A stretch of DNA of 64,000 nucleotides from Janibacter indicus. Its GTDB lineage: Bacteria > Actinomycetota > Actinomycetes > Actinomycetales > Dermatophilaceae. Under the pieces are notes generated by a model. The model had not been told where the DNA came from. It searched no databases and saw only the letters and a program-made list of their open reading frames with translations. The stretch covers positions 248,001-312,000 of the forward strand of contig NZ_FWXN01000002.1 in NCBI RefSeq assembly GCF_900176385.1, read 5' to 3'. The translations under genes and the position numbers were made by a program. Position 1 is the first letter of the stretch. Each line of letters opens with the position of its first letter. Positions 1-9,326 of the stretch are shown here, one piece after another.

Positions 1-143
1 CTCTGGCCGCGCTCCGACCCGGCGACGAGTGCGCCGTAGACGGGAGCGGGCAGCTTTTTGCGGGCGCGCTCCTGGGCGACGGCGACGGACTCGAACCACG
101 GGTTCTGCTTCCAGGGGTTGGTGAGCCACTCGGGCTTGTTCAT
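1..143 (-). CDS. mftD: Pre-mycofactocin synthase MftD, N-terminal part only
   Basis: Only the first 47 codons are in the window; the gene continues past the left edge. The start reads MNKPEWLTNPWKQ and continues with WFESVAVAQERARKKLPAP, which I recognise as the N-terminus of MftD. This FMN enzyme of the lactate-oxidase fold oxidises the MftC product to the alpha-keto lactam pre-mycofactocin. The ATG at 143 lies 13 nt after the mftC stop and is preceded by purine-rich GAGGACGAGACG, so it is probably cotranscribed. The catalytic region cannot be seen. Confidence 0.85.
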   Translation of the reverse strand, partial: MNKPEWLTNPWKQNPWFESVAVAQERARKKLPAPVYGALVAGSERGQ

Positions 144-156
144 CGTCTCGTCCTCG

Positions 157-1419
157 TCATCGAGGGTCGAAGCCAGCGAGCGGGCTCTCGGCGCACGGCG
201 AGACCGGACGCGGCGGGGCAGCGGTCTCCCCTTCGGGCCGGCGGCGCATGAGCTTGAGCATCACGGGCTCGTTGCGGGTGGGGTTGGCCTTGGAGTGGTC
301 CTGGCTGGCGGCGGGCACGGTGCGCTCGCCCGAGAGGGCGGACTCGCCGTAGCCCTGGACGCACTCCGGGTCGGGGCCGTCGAGCGGCAGGCCGGTGAAG
401 AACTTCGCGGCCATGCAGCCGCCGCGGCAGCTGTCGAAGTGGGCGCACTTCGAGCAGGCGCCACCGGTCTGAGGGGAGCGCAGCTCGCGGAAGAGCTCGG
501 AGTCGCGCCACACCCCGCCGAAGCCGCCGTCGGTGAGCAGGTTCCCGGCGTGGAACTGGTCGTGGATCGCGAAGGGGCACGCGTAGACGTCACCGACGGG
601 GTCGATGAGGCAGACGACGCGGCCGGCGCCGCAGAGGTTGAGCCCGGGCAGGGACTCGCCGAAGGCCGCAAGGTGGAAGAAGGAGTCGCCGGTGAGCACG
701 TCCTCTCCGTGAGCCATGAGCCAGTCGTAGAGCACCCGCTGCTGCTCCGGCAACGGGTGCAGTTCGTCCCACACGTCGGCGCCGCGGCCCGAGGGACGCA
801 GCCGGGTCAGGCGCAGCGTGGCGCCGTAGCGGTCGGCGATGGCCTTGAAGTCGTCGAGCTGGCTGATGTTCTGTCGGGTGCAGACGACGGAGATCTTGGC
901 GTCACCGAACCCGGCGGCCTGCAGGTTGTCGAGGGCACGCAGCGCCATGTCGTAGGAGCCGGGGCCGCGGACGTAGTCGTTGACCTCGGCGGTCGCGCCG
1001 TCGAGGGAGATCTGTACGTCGACGTAGTCGGTCGCGGCGAGGAAGGCCGCGCGCTCGGGGGTGATCCGGGCGCCGTTCGTCGAGAACTTCACGCCCACGT
1101 CGTGGGCGACCGCGTACTCGAGCAGCTCCCAGAAGTCGGGGCGGATCGTCGGCTCACCACCGCCGATGTTGACGTAGAAGACCTGCATCCGCTGCAACTC
1201 GTCGATGACGGCCTTGCACTGCTCGGTGCTCAACTCGCGCGGGTCTCGCCGACCCGAGCTGGAGAGGCAGTGGGCGCACTCGAGGTTGCAGGCGTAGGTC
1301 AGCTCCCAGGTCAGGCAGATCGGGGCGTCGAGGCCGAACTCGAACTGCTCGACGAGCGTGCCGCCCTCGGGGCGGGCTGGTGCCTGCCGGGCCGCGGGTC
1401 GGTCGGTGGTGAGGGTCAT
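157..1419 (-). CDS. mftC: Mycofactocin radical SAM maturase MftC
   Basis: This is a 420-residue radical SAM/SPASM protein. Cys44, Cys48 and Cys51 form the CX3CX2C motif that binds the SAM-cleaving [4Fe-4S] cluster (YACNLECAHC). A cysteine-rich SPASM tail follows, with CGAGRVVC, YACPF, CSKC and DSCRGGC. In mycofactocin biosynthesis MftC decarboxylates and cross-links the C-terminal Val-Tyr of MftA. The gene sits directly between mftB and mftD, which fixes the assignment. About 30 residues follow the SPASM domain and look disordered. The start used is the ATG 9 nt after the mftB stop. Confidence 0.95.
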   Translation of the reverse strand: MTLTTDRPAARQAPARPEGGTLVEQFEFGLDAPICLTWELTYACNLECAHCLSSSGRRDPRELSTEQCKAVIDELQRMQVFYVNIGGGEPTIRPDFWELLEYAVAHDVGVKFSTNGARITPERAAFLAATDYVDVQISLDGATAEVNDYVRGPGSYDMALRALDNLQAAGFGDAKISVVCTRQNISQLDDFKAIADRYGATLRLTRLRPSGRGADVWDELHPLPEQQRVLYDWLMAHGEDVLTGDSFFHLAAFGESLPGLNLCGAGRVVCLIDPVGDVYACPFAIHDQFHAGNLLTDGGFGGVWRDSELFRELRSPQTGGACSKCAHFDSCRGGCMAAKFFTGLPLDGPDPECVQGYGESALSGERTVPAASQDHSKANPTRNEPVMLKLMRRRPEGETAAPPRPVSPCAESPLAGFDPR

Positions 1420-1428
1420 GCTGGCTCC

Positions 1429-1725
1429 TCAGGAGTCGGTGCGTGGGCGGATCATGCCGTTGGCGGCAAGACCCTGCAGCGCACGCAGGTACCCGTCGTG
1501 CTGCTCCTGCGGGATGCCCTCGGCGACCAGGGTGCTCTGCACGTCCGGGTGGTCGGCGAGGTGCTCCACGACGCGGACGAGCTCCGGTCGCTTGAGGAAG
1601 GACAGCTTGCGGTTGTGGAAGTTGTAGGCCAGGGCCCCGAAGGGTTCGGGGCGAAGCGCCACGGATGCCGACAGCTCCCAGGGCCGCATCAGCATCCGTG
1701 GCGTTTCCGCGTTCATCGCGATCAT
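1429..1725 (-). CDS. mftB: Mycofactocin precursor chaperone MftB
   Basis: This small PqqD-like protein (98 residues from the chosen ATG at 1725) presents MftA to MftC. It contains the family pattern PWELSASVALRPEPFGALAYNF and KLSFLKRPEL. The frame is open further upstream to 1797, but that would overlap mftA and add sequence unlike the family. ATG at 1716 is an alternative start. No strong Shine-Dalgarno is visible, so translation may be coupled to mftA, whose stop is 22 nt upstream. Confidence 0.92.
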   Translation of the reverse strand: MIAMNAETPRMLMRPWELSASVALRPEPFGALAYNFHNRKLSFLKRPELVRVVEHLADHPDVQSTLVAEGIPQEQHDGYLRALQGLAANGMIRPRTDS

Positions 1726-1747
1726 CGATCTCTGGTCGAGGCGCGGA

Positions 1748-1855
1748 TCAGTAGACGCCGCACATGCCGTCGATGGAGACCTCTTCCACGAGGTCATCGG
1801 CGACTGCGTCGACCTGAGCGTCTTGCTCGAGACCGTCGTGCTGCTCGTCTGCCAT
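1748..1855 (-). CDS. mftA: Mycofactocin precursor peptide MftA
   Basis: This is a 35-residue RiPP precursor ending in IDGMCGVY, the invariant core of mycofactocin precursors. The final Val-Tyr becomes the redox cofactor. The leader is acidic (EQHDGLEQDAQVDAVADDLVEE). The start ATG at 1855 is preceded by GGAAGGACGACACC, a good Shine-Dalgarno. It is the first gene of the cluster and is followed by mftB, mftC and mftD on the same strand. Mycofactocin serves nicotinoprotein alcohol dehydrogenases in actinobacteria. No mftR-type TetR gene lies upstream; phosphoglucomutase is there instead. Confidence 0.96.
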   Translation of the reverse strand: MADEQHDGLEQDAQVDAVADDLVEEVSIDGMCGVY

Positions 1856-1892
1856 GGTGTCGTCCTTCCGACGTCGCTGTCTGGTTCGGCCC

Positions 1893-1921
1893 AAGTTAGT
1901 GACGTGAGAGGACGGCCGTAA
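1893..1921 (-). promoter_or_regulatory. Candidate promoter of the mft cluster
   Basis: Reading the minus strand, TTACGG (1921-1916) and TAACTT (1898-1893) are separated by 17 bp and lie about 40 nt upstream of the mftA ATG. This matches sigma70-type geometry with moderate -35 and -10 scores. It is a by-eye call. Confidence 0.35.
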
Positions 1922-1970
1922 CTGCCCTAACGGGTAGTCCGTGGCCTGCCCGGGTCGGTCAGGCGGGTGG

Positions 1971-3626
<1,656 letters not shown>

Positions 3627-3643
3627 GGTGCGACGCTACCGCC

Positions 3644-4852
3644 CTACCGCAGCACCGCCGCCAACCGCGCGGTGAGCGGTGCCCGGGCCGGGTGGCGCCC
3701 ATCGCCCAGCTCGTCGAGCGCCCGCTGCAGCACCTCGGTGTCGGCGACGACCTCGCTGTAGGCGAGGACCGCCGAGGGGTCGGGGTCGGTGAGCAGGCAC
3801 TCGCGGACGGCGACGGCGAGGTAGTCGGCCGTCTCGGTGAGCAGCGGCGAGCTGGTCCCGGGGACGAGGTCGCCGCCGTAGGCGTCGACGGCGGCCCGGG
3901 CGTCACCGCGCCGCACGGCGGCCCGGACGGCGTCGACATCGCTCGTCACCGGCAGGTCGAGCCGGTAGGGGCGCGATGCGAGCCGGCCGCCGAGGGCCGA
4001 GCGCAGGTGGCTGACCTCCGACTTCAGGGTGCTCGTCGAGACCCGCTCGTCGCCGTAGAGGTGGGCGTGCAGCTCGCCGAGCGAGAGCCCGTCGGGGTGC
4101 AGCGCGAGGATCGCGAGGATCTCGACCTGGCGGCGGGTGAGCAGCAGGCGCGAGCCGTCGAGGTGGACCTCGCTCGCGCCGAGCAGCCGTAGGTGCAGCC
4201 CCTGCTGCGCTGGCACGGTCAGCGTCGAGGCGATCGACGAGGCGGGGATCGCCGTCTCGAGGAGACGCGCCAGCGCCTGGGCGGTGGCGGCGCCGATGGG
4301 GTGGCTGCGGTCCCACGTCGTCGACAGGTCGAGCACCCCGAGCTGGGCACCGGTCCCCGGGTCGTGGACGGGCGCGGCCCAGCAGACCCAGTTGTGGATG
4401 ATCGGGGCGTAGTGCTCGGCGGCGAAGACGGTTGAGACGGAGTCCATGCGCAGCGCGAGGTTGAGCGCATTGGTCCCGACGCTGCCCTCGTCCCACCGGC
4501 CGCCGGCGACGAAGTTGACCTGCTCGGCAGCGCTGCGCATGACCCGCCCGCCATAGGTCCACAGGATCCGTGTCTGGGGGTCGGTGACAGCGACGACGAG
4601 GTCGCCGTCCTCGGCCGCGGACCGCAGCGCCCCCTCGAGCCGGGCGACCGCGGCCGACAGCGGTGACTCCGCGAAGAGGCTGGCGGTCTCCCCTTCGTCG
4701 GCCAGGGGGGCCGCGTCGACGCTGGCAGGCAGGTGCTCGGCGGACCGCTCCCACGACGAGAGGATCTCGGGGCGCACCTGCTCGGGGGCACTGCCCTCGC
4801 GCCAGTGCTCCCAGGCGCGCTCCAGCGTGCGCCGCCGACCCGACTCCACCAT
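3644..4852 (-). CDS. GAF-domain transcriptional regulator with C-terminal winged helix
   Basis: This is a 402-residue regulator. The N-terminal part (about residues 20-200) resembles the GAF sensor region of AcoR-like regulators: it begins with PEILSSWERS and contains DPQTRILWTYGG, GSVGTNALNLAL, HNWVCWAAPVHD and LGVLDLSTTW. There is no AAA+ domain and no Fis-type helix-turn-helix. The C-terminus (about 235-330) instead looks like an OmpR/SARP winged helix, TRRQVEILAILALHPDGLSL followed by SEVSHLRSALG. A second protein of the same build is at 36178-37416. The ligand is unknown. It is divergent from the YbaK-like gene. Confidence 0.8.
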   Translation of the reverse strand: MVESGRRRTLERAWEHWREGSAPEQVRPEILSSWERSAEHLPASVDAAPLADEGETASLFAESPLSAAVARLEGALRSAAEDGDLVVAVTDPQTRILWTYGGRVMRSAAEQVNFVAGGRWDEGSVGTNALNLALRMDSVSTVFAAEHYAPIIHNWVCWAAPVHDPGTGAQLGVLDLSTTWDRSHPIGAATAQALARLLETAIPASSIASTLTVPAQQGLHLRLLGASEVHLDGSRLLLTRRQVEILAILALHPDGLSLGELHAHLYGDERVSTSTLKSEVSHLRSALGGRLASRPYRLDLPVTSDVDAVRAAVRRGDARAAVDAYGGDLVPGTSSPLLTETADYLAVAVRECLLTDPDPSAVLAYSEVVADTEVLQRALDELGDGRHPARAPLTARLAAVLR

Positions 4853-4910
4853 CGGCCACCTCCTCGTGGTCCCCGGTCAGGGTAGGCCGGGCGGGGCCTA
4901 GAGTCGAGGG

Positions 4911-5447
4911 ATGAGCACCGCAGCCGGCACCCTGACCTGGACTCCGGCGGCCGAGCGCACGGATCTGCTCGCCGCGCCCGTCGCCGCCGCGATCGCGGCG
5001 GTCCCCTCGGCCCGCGTGGCCGAGATCGACCCCGAGCTGGCGGACACCGCCGCCTTCTGCGAGGCCTATGCGTCGCCGCCGCAGTTGTCCGCCAACTGCG
5101 TCGTCGTCGCAGGCCGAAGGGGAGGGGAGACCAAGCACGCCGCCGTCCTCGTCCTCGCGACGGACCGGGCGGACATCAACGGTGTCGTGCGCCGTCACGT
5201 CGACGCGCGCAAGATCTCCTTCGCCCCGATGGACGAGGCCGTCGAGGTCACCGGCATGGAGTACGGCGGCATCACCCCCGTCGGGCTGCCGGAGGGGTGG
5301 CCCGTGCTCGTCGACGAGGCGGTCGTTGCCGCCGGCGAGGTCGTCATCGGCTCGGGCGTGCGCGGCTCCAAGCTGCTCGTCGACGCGGCCGAGCTCGCGG
5401 CGCTGCCGAGCGCCGAGGTCCTCGCCCTGGCGCAGCCCACCGGCTGA
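4911..5447 (+). CDS. YbaK/EbsC-type aminoacyl-tRNA deacylase
   Basis: This 178-residue protein has the YbaK/ProX fold pattern. A variable N-terminus is followed by NCVVVAGRRGG, the LVLATDRADIN segment, HVDARKISFAPMDEAVEVTG, YGGITPVGLPEGWPVLVDE and a final GSGVRGSKLLVD. The family hydrolyses mischarged aminoacyl-tRNA, classically Cys-tRNA(Pro). The ATG at 4911 follows the GAF regulator divergently with 58 nt between them, so the two share a promoter region. The exact tRNA substrate cannot be read from sequence. Confidence 0.82.
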   Translation: MSTAAGTLTWTPAAERTDLLAAPVAAAIAAVPSARVAEIDPELADTAAFCEAYASPPQLSANCVVVAGRRGGETKHAAVLVLATDRADINGVVRRHVDARKISFAPMDEAVEVTGMEYGGITPVGLPEGWPVLVDEAVVAAGEVVIGSGVRGSKLLVDAAELAALPSAEVLALAQPTG

Positions 5448-5462
5448 GGTCCGCGACCCACC

Positions 5463-5508
5463 GTTGGTCGAGGTGCGAGGCCGTCCACGGCTGAGCCTCG
5501 AGACCCGG
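5463..5508. repeat. Dispersed palindromic element, family B, single copy
   Basis: This intergenic element runs from GTTGGTCGAGGTGCGAGG to GAGCCTCGAGACC and can fold through GGCCGTCCACGGCTGAGCC and through the outer GGTCGAGG/CCTCGAGACC arms. An almost identical 43-bp copy, with about four differences, lies inside cydB at 30947-30990. Shorter relatives form tandem arrays at 32633-32854 and 34713-34894. Confidence 0.75.
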
Positions 5509-5519
5509 TCAGTGACCCG

Positions 5520-5921
5520 TCACGCGTCCATCCCGAGCGAGGCGAGCAGCTCCTGCACCCGCCCCCGGATCTCGTCGCGGATCGGCCGCACGGCCTCGAT
5601 ACCCTGGCCGGCGGGGTCGTCGAGCTGCCAGTCCTCGTAGCGCTTGCCGGGGAAGATCGGGCAGGCATCACCGCACCCCATCGTGATGACGACGTCGCTG
5701 GCCTGCACCGCGTCGGTGGTCAGGACCTTGGGCCGCTCGGCGGACAGGTCGATGCCCTCTTCGAGCATCGCCGCGCGAACGGCCGGGTTGATCGAGTCGG
5801 CGGGGGCGGAGCCGGCGGAGCGCACCTCGACGGTGCCGCCGGACAGCACACGGGTCCAGGCCGCGGCCATCTGCGAGCGGCCGGCGTTGTGCACGCAGAC
5901 GTAGAGCACGGACGGGGTCAT
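5520..5921 (-). CDS. arsC: Arsenate reductase / arsenate-mycothiol transferase, low-MW phosphatase fold
   Basis: This 133-residue protein starts MTPSVLYVCVHNAGRSQMAAAW, which contains the CX5R phosphate loop of LMW-phosphatase-type ArsC. The sequence MGCGDACP supplies the further cysteines seen in actinobacterial arsenate reductases, and LDDPAGQ is the C-terminal acid loop. It reduces arsenate to arsenite using mycothiol or thioredoxin. The ATG overlaps the acr3 stop (ATGA), making it the last gene of arsM-acr3-arsC. Confidence 0.93.
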   Translation of the reverse strand: MTPSVLYVCVHNAGRSQMAAAWTRVLSGGTVEVRSAGSAPADSINPAVRAAMLEEGIDLSAERPKVLTTDAVQASDVVITMGCGDACPIFPGKRYEDWQLDDPAGQGIEAVRPIRDEIRGRVQELLASLGMDA

Positions 5922-7003
5922 CGGACCTCCTGCAGGTCGGGCGAAGGGGAGGGAAAGCGCGTGCGAAGGGCGAGGCTGACGTAGACCAGGCCGACGAGGA
6001 CGGGGACCTCGATGAGCGGCCCGACGACGCCGGCGAGGGCCTGGCCGCTCGTCGCGCCGAAGGTCGCGATGGCCACGGCGATGGCGAGCTCGAAGTTGTT
6101 GCCCGCCGCGGTGAAGGCGAGCGTCGTCGTGCGCTCGTAGCCCATGCCTAGGGTCCGGCCGAGGAGGTAGCCGGCACCCCACATCAGGGCGAAGTAGGCG
6201 AGCAGCGGCAGGGCGATCCGGCCGACGTCGAGGGGCCGGGAGGTGATGGCCTCGCCCTGCAGGGCGAAGAGCACGACGATGGTGAAGAGCAACCCGTAGA
6301 GGGCCCAGGGCCCGACCTTCGGCAGGAAGGTCTCCTCGTACTCCCTTCGCCCCCAATGGCGCTCGCCGACGCGACGGGAGAGGTAGCCGGCGAGCAGGGG
6401 GATGCCGAGGAAGATCAGGACGGACTTGGCGATCTGCCACGCAGAGACGTCGAGGGCGGCCTGCTCGAGGCCGAGCCAGCCGGGCAGGACCGACAGGTAG
6501 AACCAGCCGAGCCCGGCGAAGGCGACGACCTGGAAGAGCGAGTTGAGTGCCACGAGAACGGCGGCGGCGTCGCGGTCGCCGCAGGCGAGGTCGTTCCAGA
6601 TGATGACCATGGCGATGCAGCGGGCGAGCCCGACGATGATCAGGCCGGTGCGGTACTCGGGCAGGTCGGGCAGGAGGGTCCAGGCGAGGGCAAACATCAG
6701 CGCCGGTCCGACGAGCCAGTTGAGCAGCAGCGAGGACCCGAGCAGGCGGCGGTCGGAGGTCACGGTGTCGAGCCGGTCGTAGCGCACCTTGGCGAGCACG
6801 GGGTACATCATCACGAGCAGTCCGAGCGCGATCGGCAGCGAGATCCCGTCGACCTCGATGGCGCCCAGCAGGTCGCCGAGGCCGGGGACGAGCCGGCCGA
6901 GGAGGAGGCCGGCGACCATCGCCAGCCCGATCCACGCCGGCAGCCACCGGTCGAGGGTCGACAGGCGAGCGGGCGCCTGTCCGGGCGCGGTGTCGACGCT
7001 CAC
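5918..7003 (-). CDS. acr3: Arsenite efflux permease, ACR3 family
   Basis: This 361-residue membrane protein has about ten hydrophobic helices. It contains the ACR3 signature around RCIAMVIIWNDLACGDRDAAA, with the conserved cysteine in the R-C-I segment, and FTAAGNNFELAIAVAIA near the end. It exports arsenite at the cytoplasmic membrane. The GTG start at 7003 overlaps the arsM stop (GTGA). The frame is open upstream, but that stretch is antisense-like sequence within arsM. It is part of the arsM-acr3-arsC operon. Confidence 0.95.
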   Translation of the reverse strand: MSVDTAPGQAPARLSTLDRWLPAWIGLAMVAGLLLGRLVPGLGDLLGAIEVDGISLPIALGLLVMMYPVLAKVRYDRLDTVTSDRRLLGSSLLLNWLVGPALMFALAWTLLPDLPEYRTGLIIVGLARCIAMVIIWNDLACGDRDAAAVLVALNSLFQVVAFAGLGWFYLSVLPGWLGLEQAALDVSAWQIAKSVLIFLGIPLLAGYLSRRVGERHWGRREYEETFLPKVGPWALYGLLFTIVVLFALQGEAITSRPLDVGRIALPLLAYFALMWGAGYLLGRTLGMGYERTTTLAFTAAGNNFELAIAVAIATFGATSGQALAGVVGPLIEVPVLVGLVYVSLALRTRFPSPSPDLQEVR

Positions 7004-7839
7004 TGCTCGGCGGGCTTGCTCGCGCGGACGAAGGCGCTGGCGAAGGACCCGTCGAGCGCGTCGACCACCTGCTCGAGCGTCCAGCCATGCGGCAGCTGGT
7101 CGCCCACGAGGCCGGACAGGCGGTGCAGGTCGTCGCGGCCGTAGGTGCGCGTGATCTCCACGGAGGCGTCGGTGAAGCCCACCGCCGTGAGCCGCTCGAC
7201 GTAGGCGGTGTCGAGCAGGGCTCCGGAGATGCAGCCGGTCCACAGACCGACGATGCCGCGCAGCGCATCGGGGATCCCGCGGAGGAGGACGACGTCGGCG
7301 ACGGCGAAGCGTCCGCCCGGCCGCAGCACGCGGTGCGCCTCACGGATCACGGCGTCCTTGTCCGCGCTGAGGTTGATGACGCAGTTGGAGATGACGACGT
7401 CGACGCTCGCGTCATCGAGCGGGATGGCCTCGATCCGGCCACGGACGAAGCGCGCATTGGCGATGCCGGCCTCGGCCTGGTTGCGGCGGGCGAGCTCGAG
7501 CATCTCGTCAGTCATGTCGAGCCCGGTCGCGGTGCCGGTGGGGCCGACGCGCCGCGCGGAGAGCAGCACGTCGAGACCGCCGCCGGAGCCCAGGTCGAGG
7601 ACGTCCTCGCCGGGGGAGAGGTCGGCGAGGGCCGTCGGGTTGCCGCACCCGAGCGAGGCTGCGAGTGCCGCGTCCGAAGGGGAGTCCGTCCCCTCGTAGA
7701 GACCGACGGTGATCGGGTCGGGCTCGCCCCCGGGGCTGGACCCGCTGCAGCACGGGCTGGCGTCTCCCGTGAGGTGGGATCGGGCGGCAGCGGCATAGCG
7801 CTCGCGCACGGCATCGCGGGTGGGGGTCGTGGGGATCAC
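7000..7839 (-). CDS. arsM: Arsenite S-adenosylmethionine methyltransferase
   Basis: This 279-residue class I methyltransferase has the SAM-binding motif [11 protein letters not shown] and an N-terminal Cys30-Cys31 (ASPCCSG). Further conserved cysteines lie in SNCVINLS and WTGCISG and bind As(III) in the ArsM family. It methylates arsenite to volatile or less retained species. The GTG at 7839 is chosen because AGGAG lies 8 nt upstream; an ATG at 7872 lacks a good site. It is first in the operon, directly downstream of the candidate ArsR operator. Confidence 0.93.
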   Translation of the reverse strand: MIPTTPTRDAVRERYAAAARSHLTGDASPCCSGSSPGGEPDPITVGLYEGTDSPSDAALAASLGCGNPTALADLSPGEDVLDLGSGGGLDVLLSARRVGPTGTATGLDMTDEMLELARRNQAEAGIANARFVRGRIEAIPLDDASVDVVISNCVINLSADKDAVIREAHRVLRPGGRFAVADVVLLRGIPDALRGIVGLWTGCISGALLDTAYVERLTAVGFTDASVEITRTYGRDDLHRLSGLVGDQLPHGWTLEQVVDALDGSFASAFVRASKPAEQ

Positions 7840-7884
7840 GAGAAGCTCCTGCTTCGATGGATGTCGAATCAACTGCTGCGGCCA

Positions 7885-7916
7885 GCATGGTCCGTTGATT
7901 TGAGATATGTCAAGAT
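7885..7916. promoter_or_regulatory. Candidate ArsR operator and divergent ars promoter
   Basis: TTGA (7900-7903) and TCAA (7910-7913) form an inverted repeat within ATTTGAGATATGTCAAGAT, an AT-rich island in this GC-rich genome. On the minus strand, TTGACA (7913-7908) is a perfect -35 box for arsM, with a weak -10 (CCATGC) 17 bp away. The element lies 10-23 nt before the arsR GTG. ArsR bound here would cover both starts, and arsenite would release it. Confidence 0.6.
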
Positions 7917-7922
7917 AAGCTC

Positions 7923-8273
7923 GTGAGCATCCTCGAGTCGGTCCCTGGTGAGCAGGCCGTGACCTGCTGCGGGCTGGCGACCTCGCCCGTCACCGAGGCC
8001 GACGCGGCCCGTCTGGCGCCGGTCTTCAAGGCGCTCGGCGACCCGGTCCGGCTGCGCATGGTCTCGATGATCGCCGCGCAGCCCGAGCTGTGCGTCTGCG
8101 AGATCACCCCGGCCTTCGACCTGTCGTCGGGCACGATCTCGCACCACCTCAAGCTGCTGCGCGAGGCCGGGCTCGTCGACTGCGAGCGCCGCGGCACCTT
8201 CGTCTACTACTGGATCAACCCCGAGGCCCTCGGCGCCCTGTCGACCCTGCTCGCGGTCGCCCCCGCCGGCTGA
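7923..8273 (+). CDS. arsR: Arsenic-responsive repressor, ArsR family
   Basis: This 116-residue winged-helix repressor contains the ArsR metal site ELCVCE (Cys57, Cys59) and the recognition helix LSSGTISHHLKLLREAGLV. Cys15-Cys16 at the N-terminus could be extra As(III) ligands. It starts with GTG at 7923 and has no clear Shine-Dalgarno, so it may be leaderless. It is transcribed away from arsM-acr3-arsC and probably represses both itself and that operon. Confidence 0.93.
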   Translation: MSILESVPGEQAVTCCGLATSPVTEADAARLAPVFKALGDPVRLRMVSMIAAQPELCVCEITPAFDLSSGTISHHLKLLREAGLVDCERRGTFVYYWINPEALGALSTLLAVAPAG

Positions 8274-8328
8274 GCCCCCCGCCCCCTTCGCTTTGACGCC
8301 AGCCGCCCCGGCGCGGTCCTATGGGTCC

Positions 8329-9183
8329 ATGACCGACCTCGCGATCGTCGACGCCGACCCCACGCCGCTCACCGCCACCGTGGGGACCAAGTTCGCCTAC
8401 GGCACGACCGGAGTCCGCGAGGCGCTCCTCTCTTTCGCCGTGTCCGCTGCGCACGACATCCTCGAGGAGGAGATCCTCATCCACGCGGGTGGCAAGCAGG
8501 TCGAGGCGCGAGAGCTTGCCGGCAACCACGGCACTCGGCTGCACGTCGTCGACGAGGTGGGCGACGGCTGGCTCGAGGTGACCTATCGCGCGGTTGTCGA
8601 CATCACCAGGCCGACCGGTGACCAGGTGGGGCGTGAGATCGACTTCGACCGCTGGGTCTTCACCCGTCCGAGCCGCTACGCCGAGTCGGATCGACTGGCC
8701 CCCATGGCTGCTCGGCTCTTCCCGAGCCAGTCCGGGATCGAGCGGGTCAATGCCGTCGGCGAGTGGGTCAACACGCACATGGCCTACATCTCCGGGTCGA
8801 GCCGGGGCACCGACGGCGCCGTCGACTCGATCCTCCAGGCCTCCGGGGTGTGCCGCGACTTCGCGCACGTCGTCGTCGCCCTGCTGCGGGCGCTCGGCAC
8901 CCCCGCGCGGCTCGTCTCGGTCTACGCCCCGGGGCTGCAGCCGATGGACTTCCACGCCGTGGCCGAGGCCTGGGTCGACGACGCGTGGCACATCGTCGAC
9001 GCGACCCGACTGGCCCCCCGCGAGGCGATGGTCCGCATCGCCACCGGCCGCGACGCGGCCGACACCGCCTTCCTCACCACGCGCGGTGGCCGTACGACCT
9101 TCAACCGTCAGGTCGTCACCGCCGCGCTCACCGAGGGCCGGCTCCCGCAGGAGGACCCCTCAGCGCTCGTGCGCCTGGCCTGA
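8329..9183 (+). CDS. Transglutaminase-like cysteine protease family protein
   Basis: This 284-residue cytosolic protein has the transglutaminase core triad. Cys175 is in GVCRDFAHV, His209 in MDFHAVAEAW, and Asp224 in WHIVDATR. An N-terminal beta-sandwich-like region precedes the core. Proteins of this kind often act as peptidases or amidases, and the substrate is unknown. ATG at 8329 is preferred over the TTG at 8293, which adds 12 unrelated residues. No partner gene (such as the usual alpha-E or circularly permuted ATP-grasp genes) lies next to it here. Confidence 0.85.
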   Translation: MTDLAIVDADPTPLTATVGTKFAYGTTGVREALLSFAVSAAHDILEEEILIHAGGKQVEARELAGNHGTRLHVVDEVGDGWLEVTYRAVVDITRPTGDQVGREIDFDRWVFTRPSRYAESDRLAPMAARLFPSQSGIERVNAVGEWVNTHMAYISGSSRGTDGAVDSILQASGVCRDFAHVVVALLRALGTPARLVSVYAPGLQPMDFHAVAEAWVDDAWHIVDATRLAPREAMVRIATGRDAADTAFLTTRGGRTTFNRQVVTAALTEGRLPQEDPSALVRLA

Positions 9184-9272
9184 GCCCACGGCCCCGGACG
9201 AAGGGGGGCCGGCCGCACCTTCCCGCGCCCCGGGACGTCGTGCGCCTGGCCGTGCGCGTCACCGGACCGGAA

Positions 9273-9288
9273 GTTACTGTGAAGTAAC
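9273..9288. promoter_or_regulatory. Palindromic operator candidate before the SGNH esterase
   Basis: GTTACT-GTGA-AGTAAC is a perfect 6-bp inverted repeat spaced by 4 bp, centred about 46 nt before the esterase ATG. It has the shape of a TetR- or GntR-type operator. The regulator is not identifiable. Confidence 0.4.
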
Positions 9289-9326
9289 ACCGGTCGACGG
9301 CGACCGGCTCTGCCCGGGAGGACGCC

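Noticed and set aside
58-1899. A 613-codon plus-strand frame over the mycofactocin genes
   Set aside because: The minus strand encodes the clearly recognisable MftA, MftB and MftC here, so this frame is a shadow.
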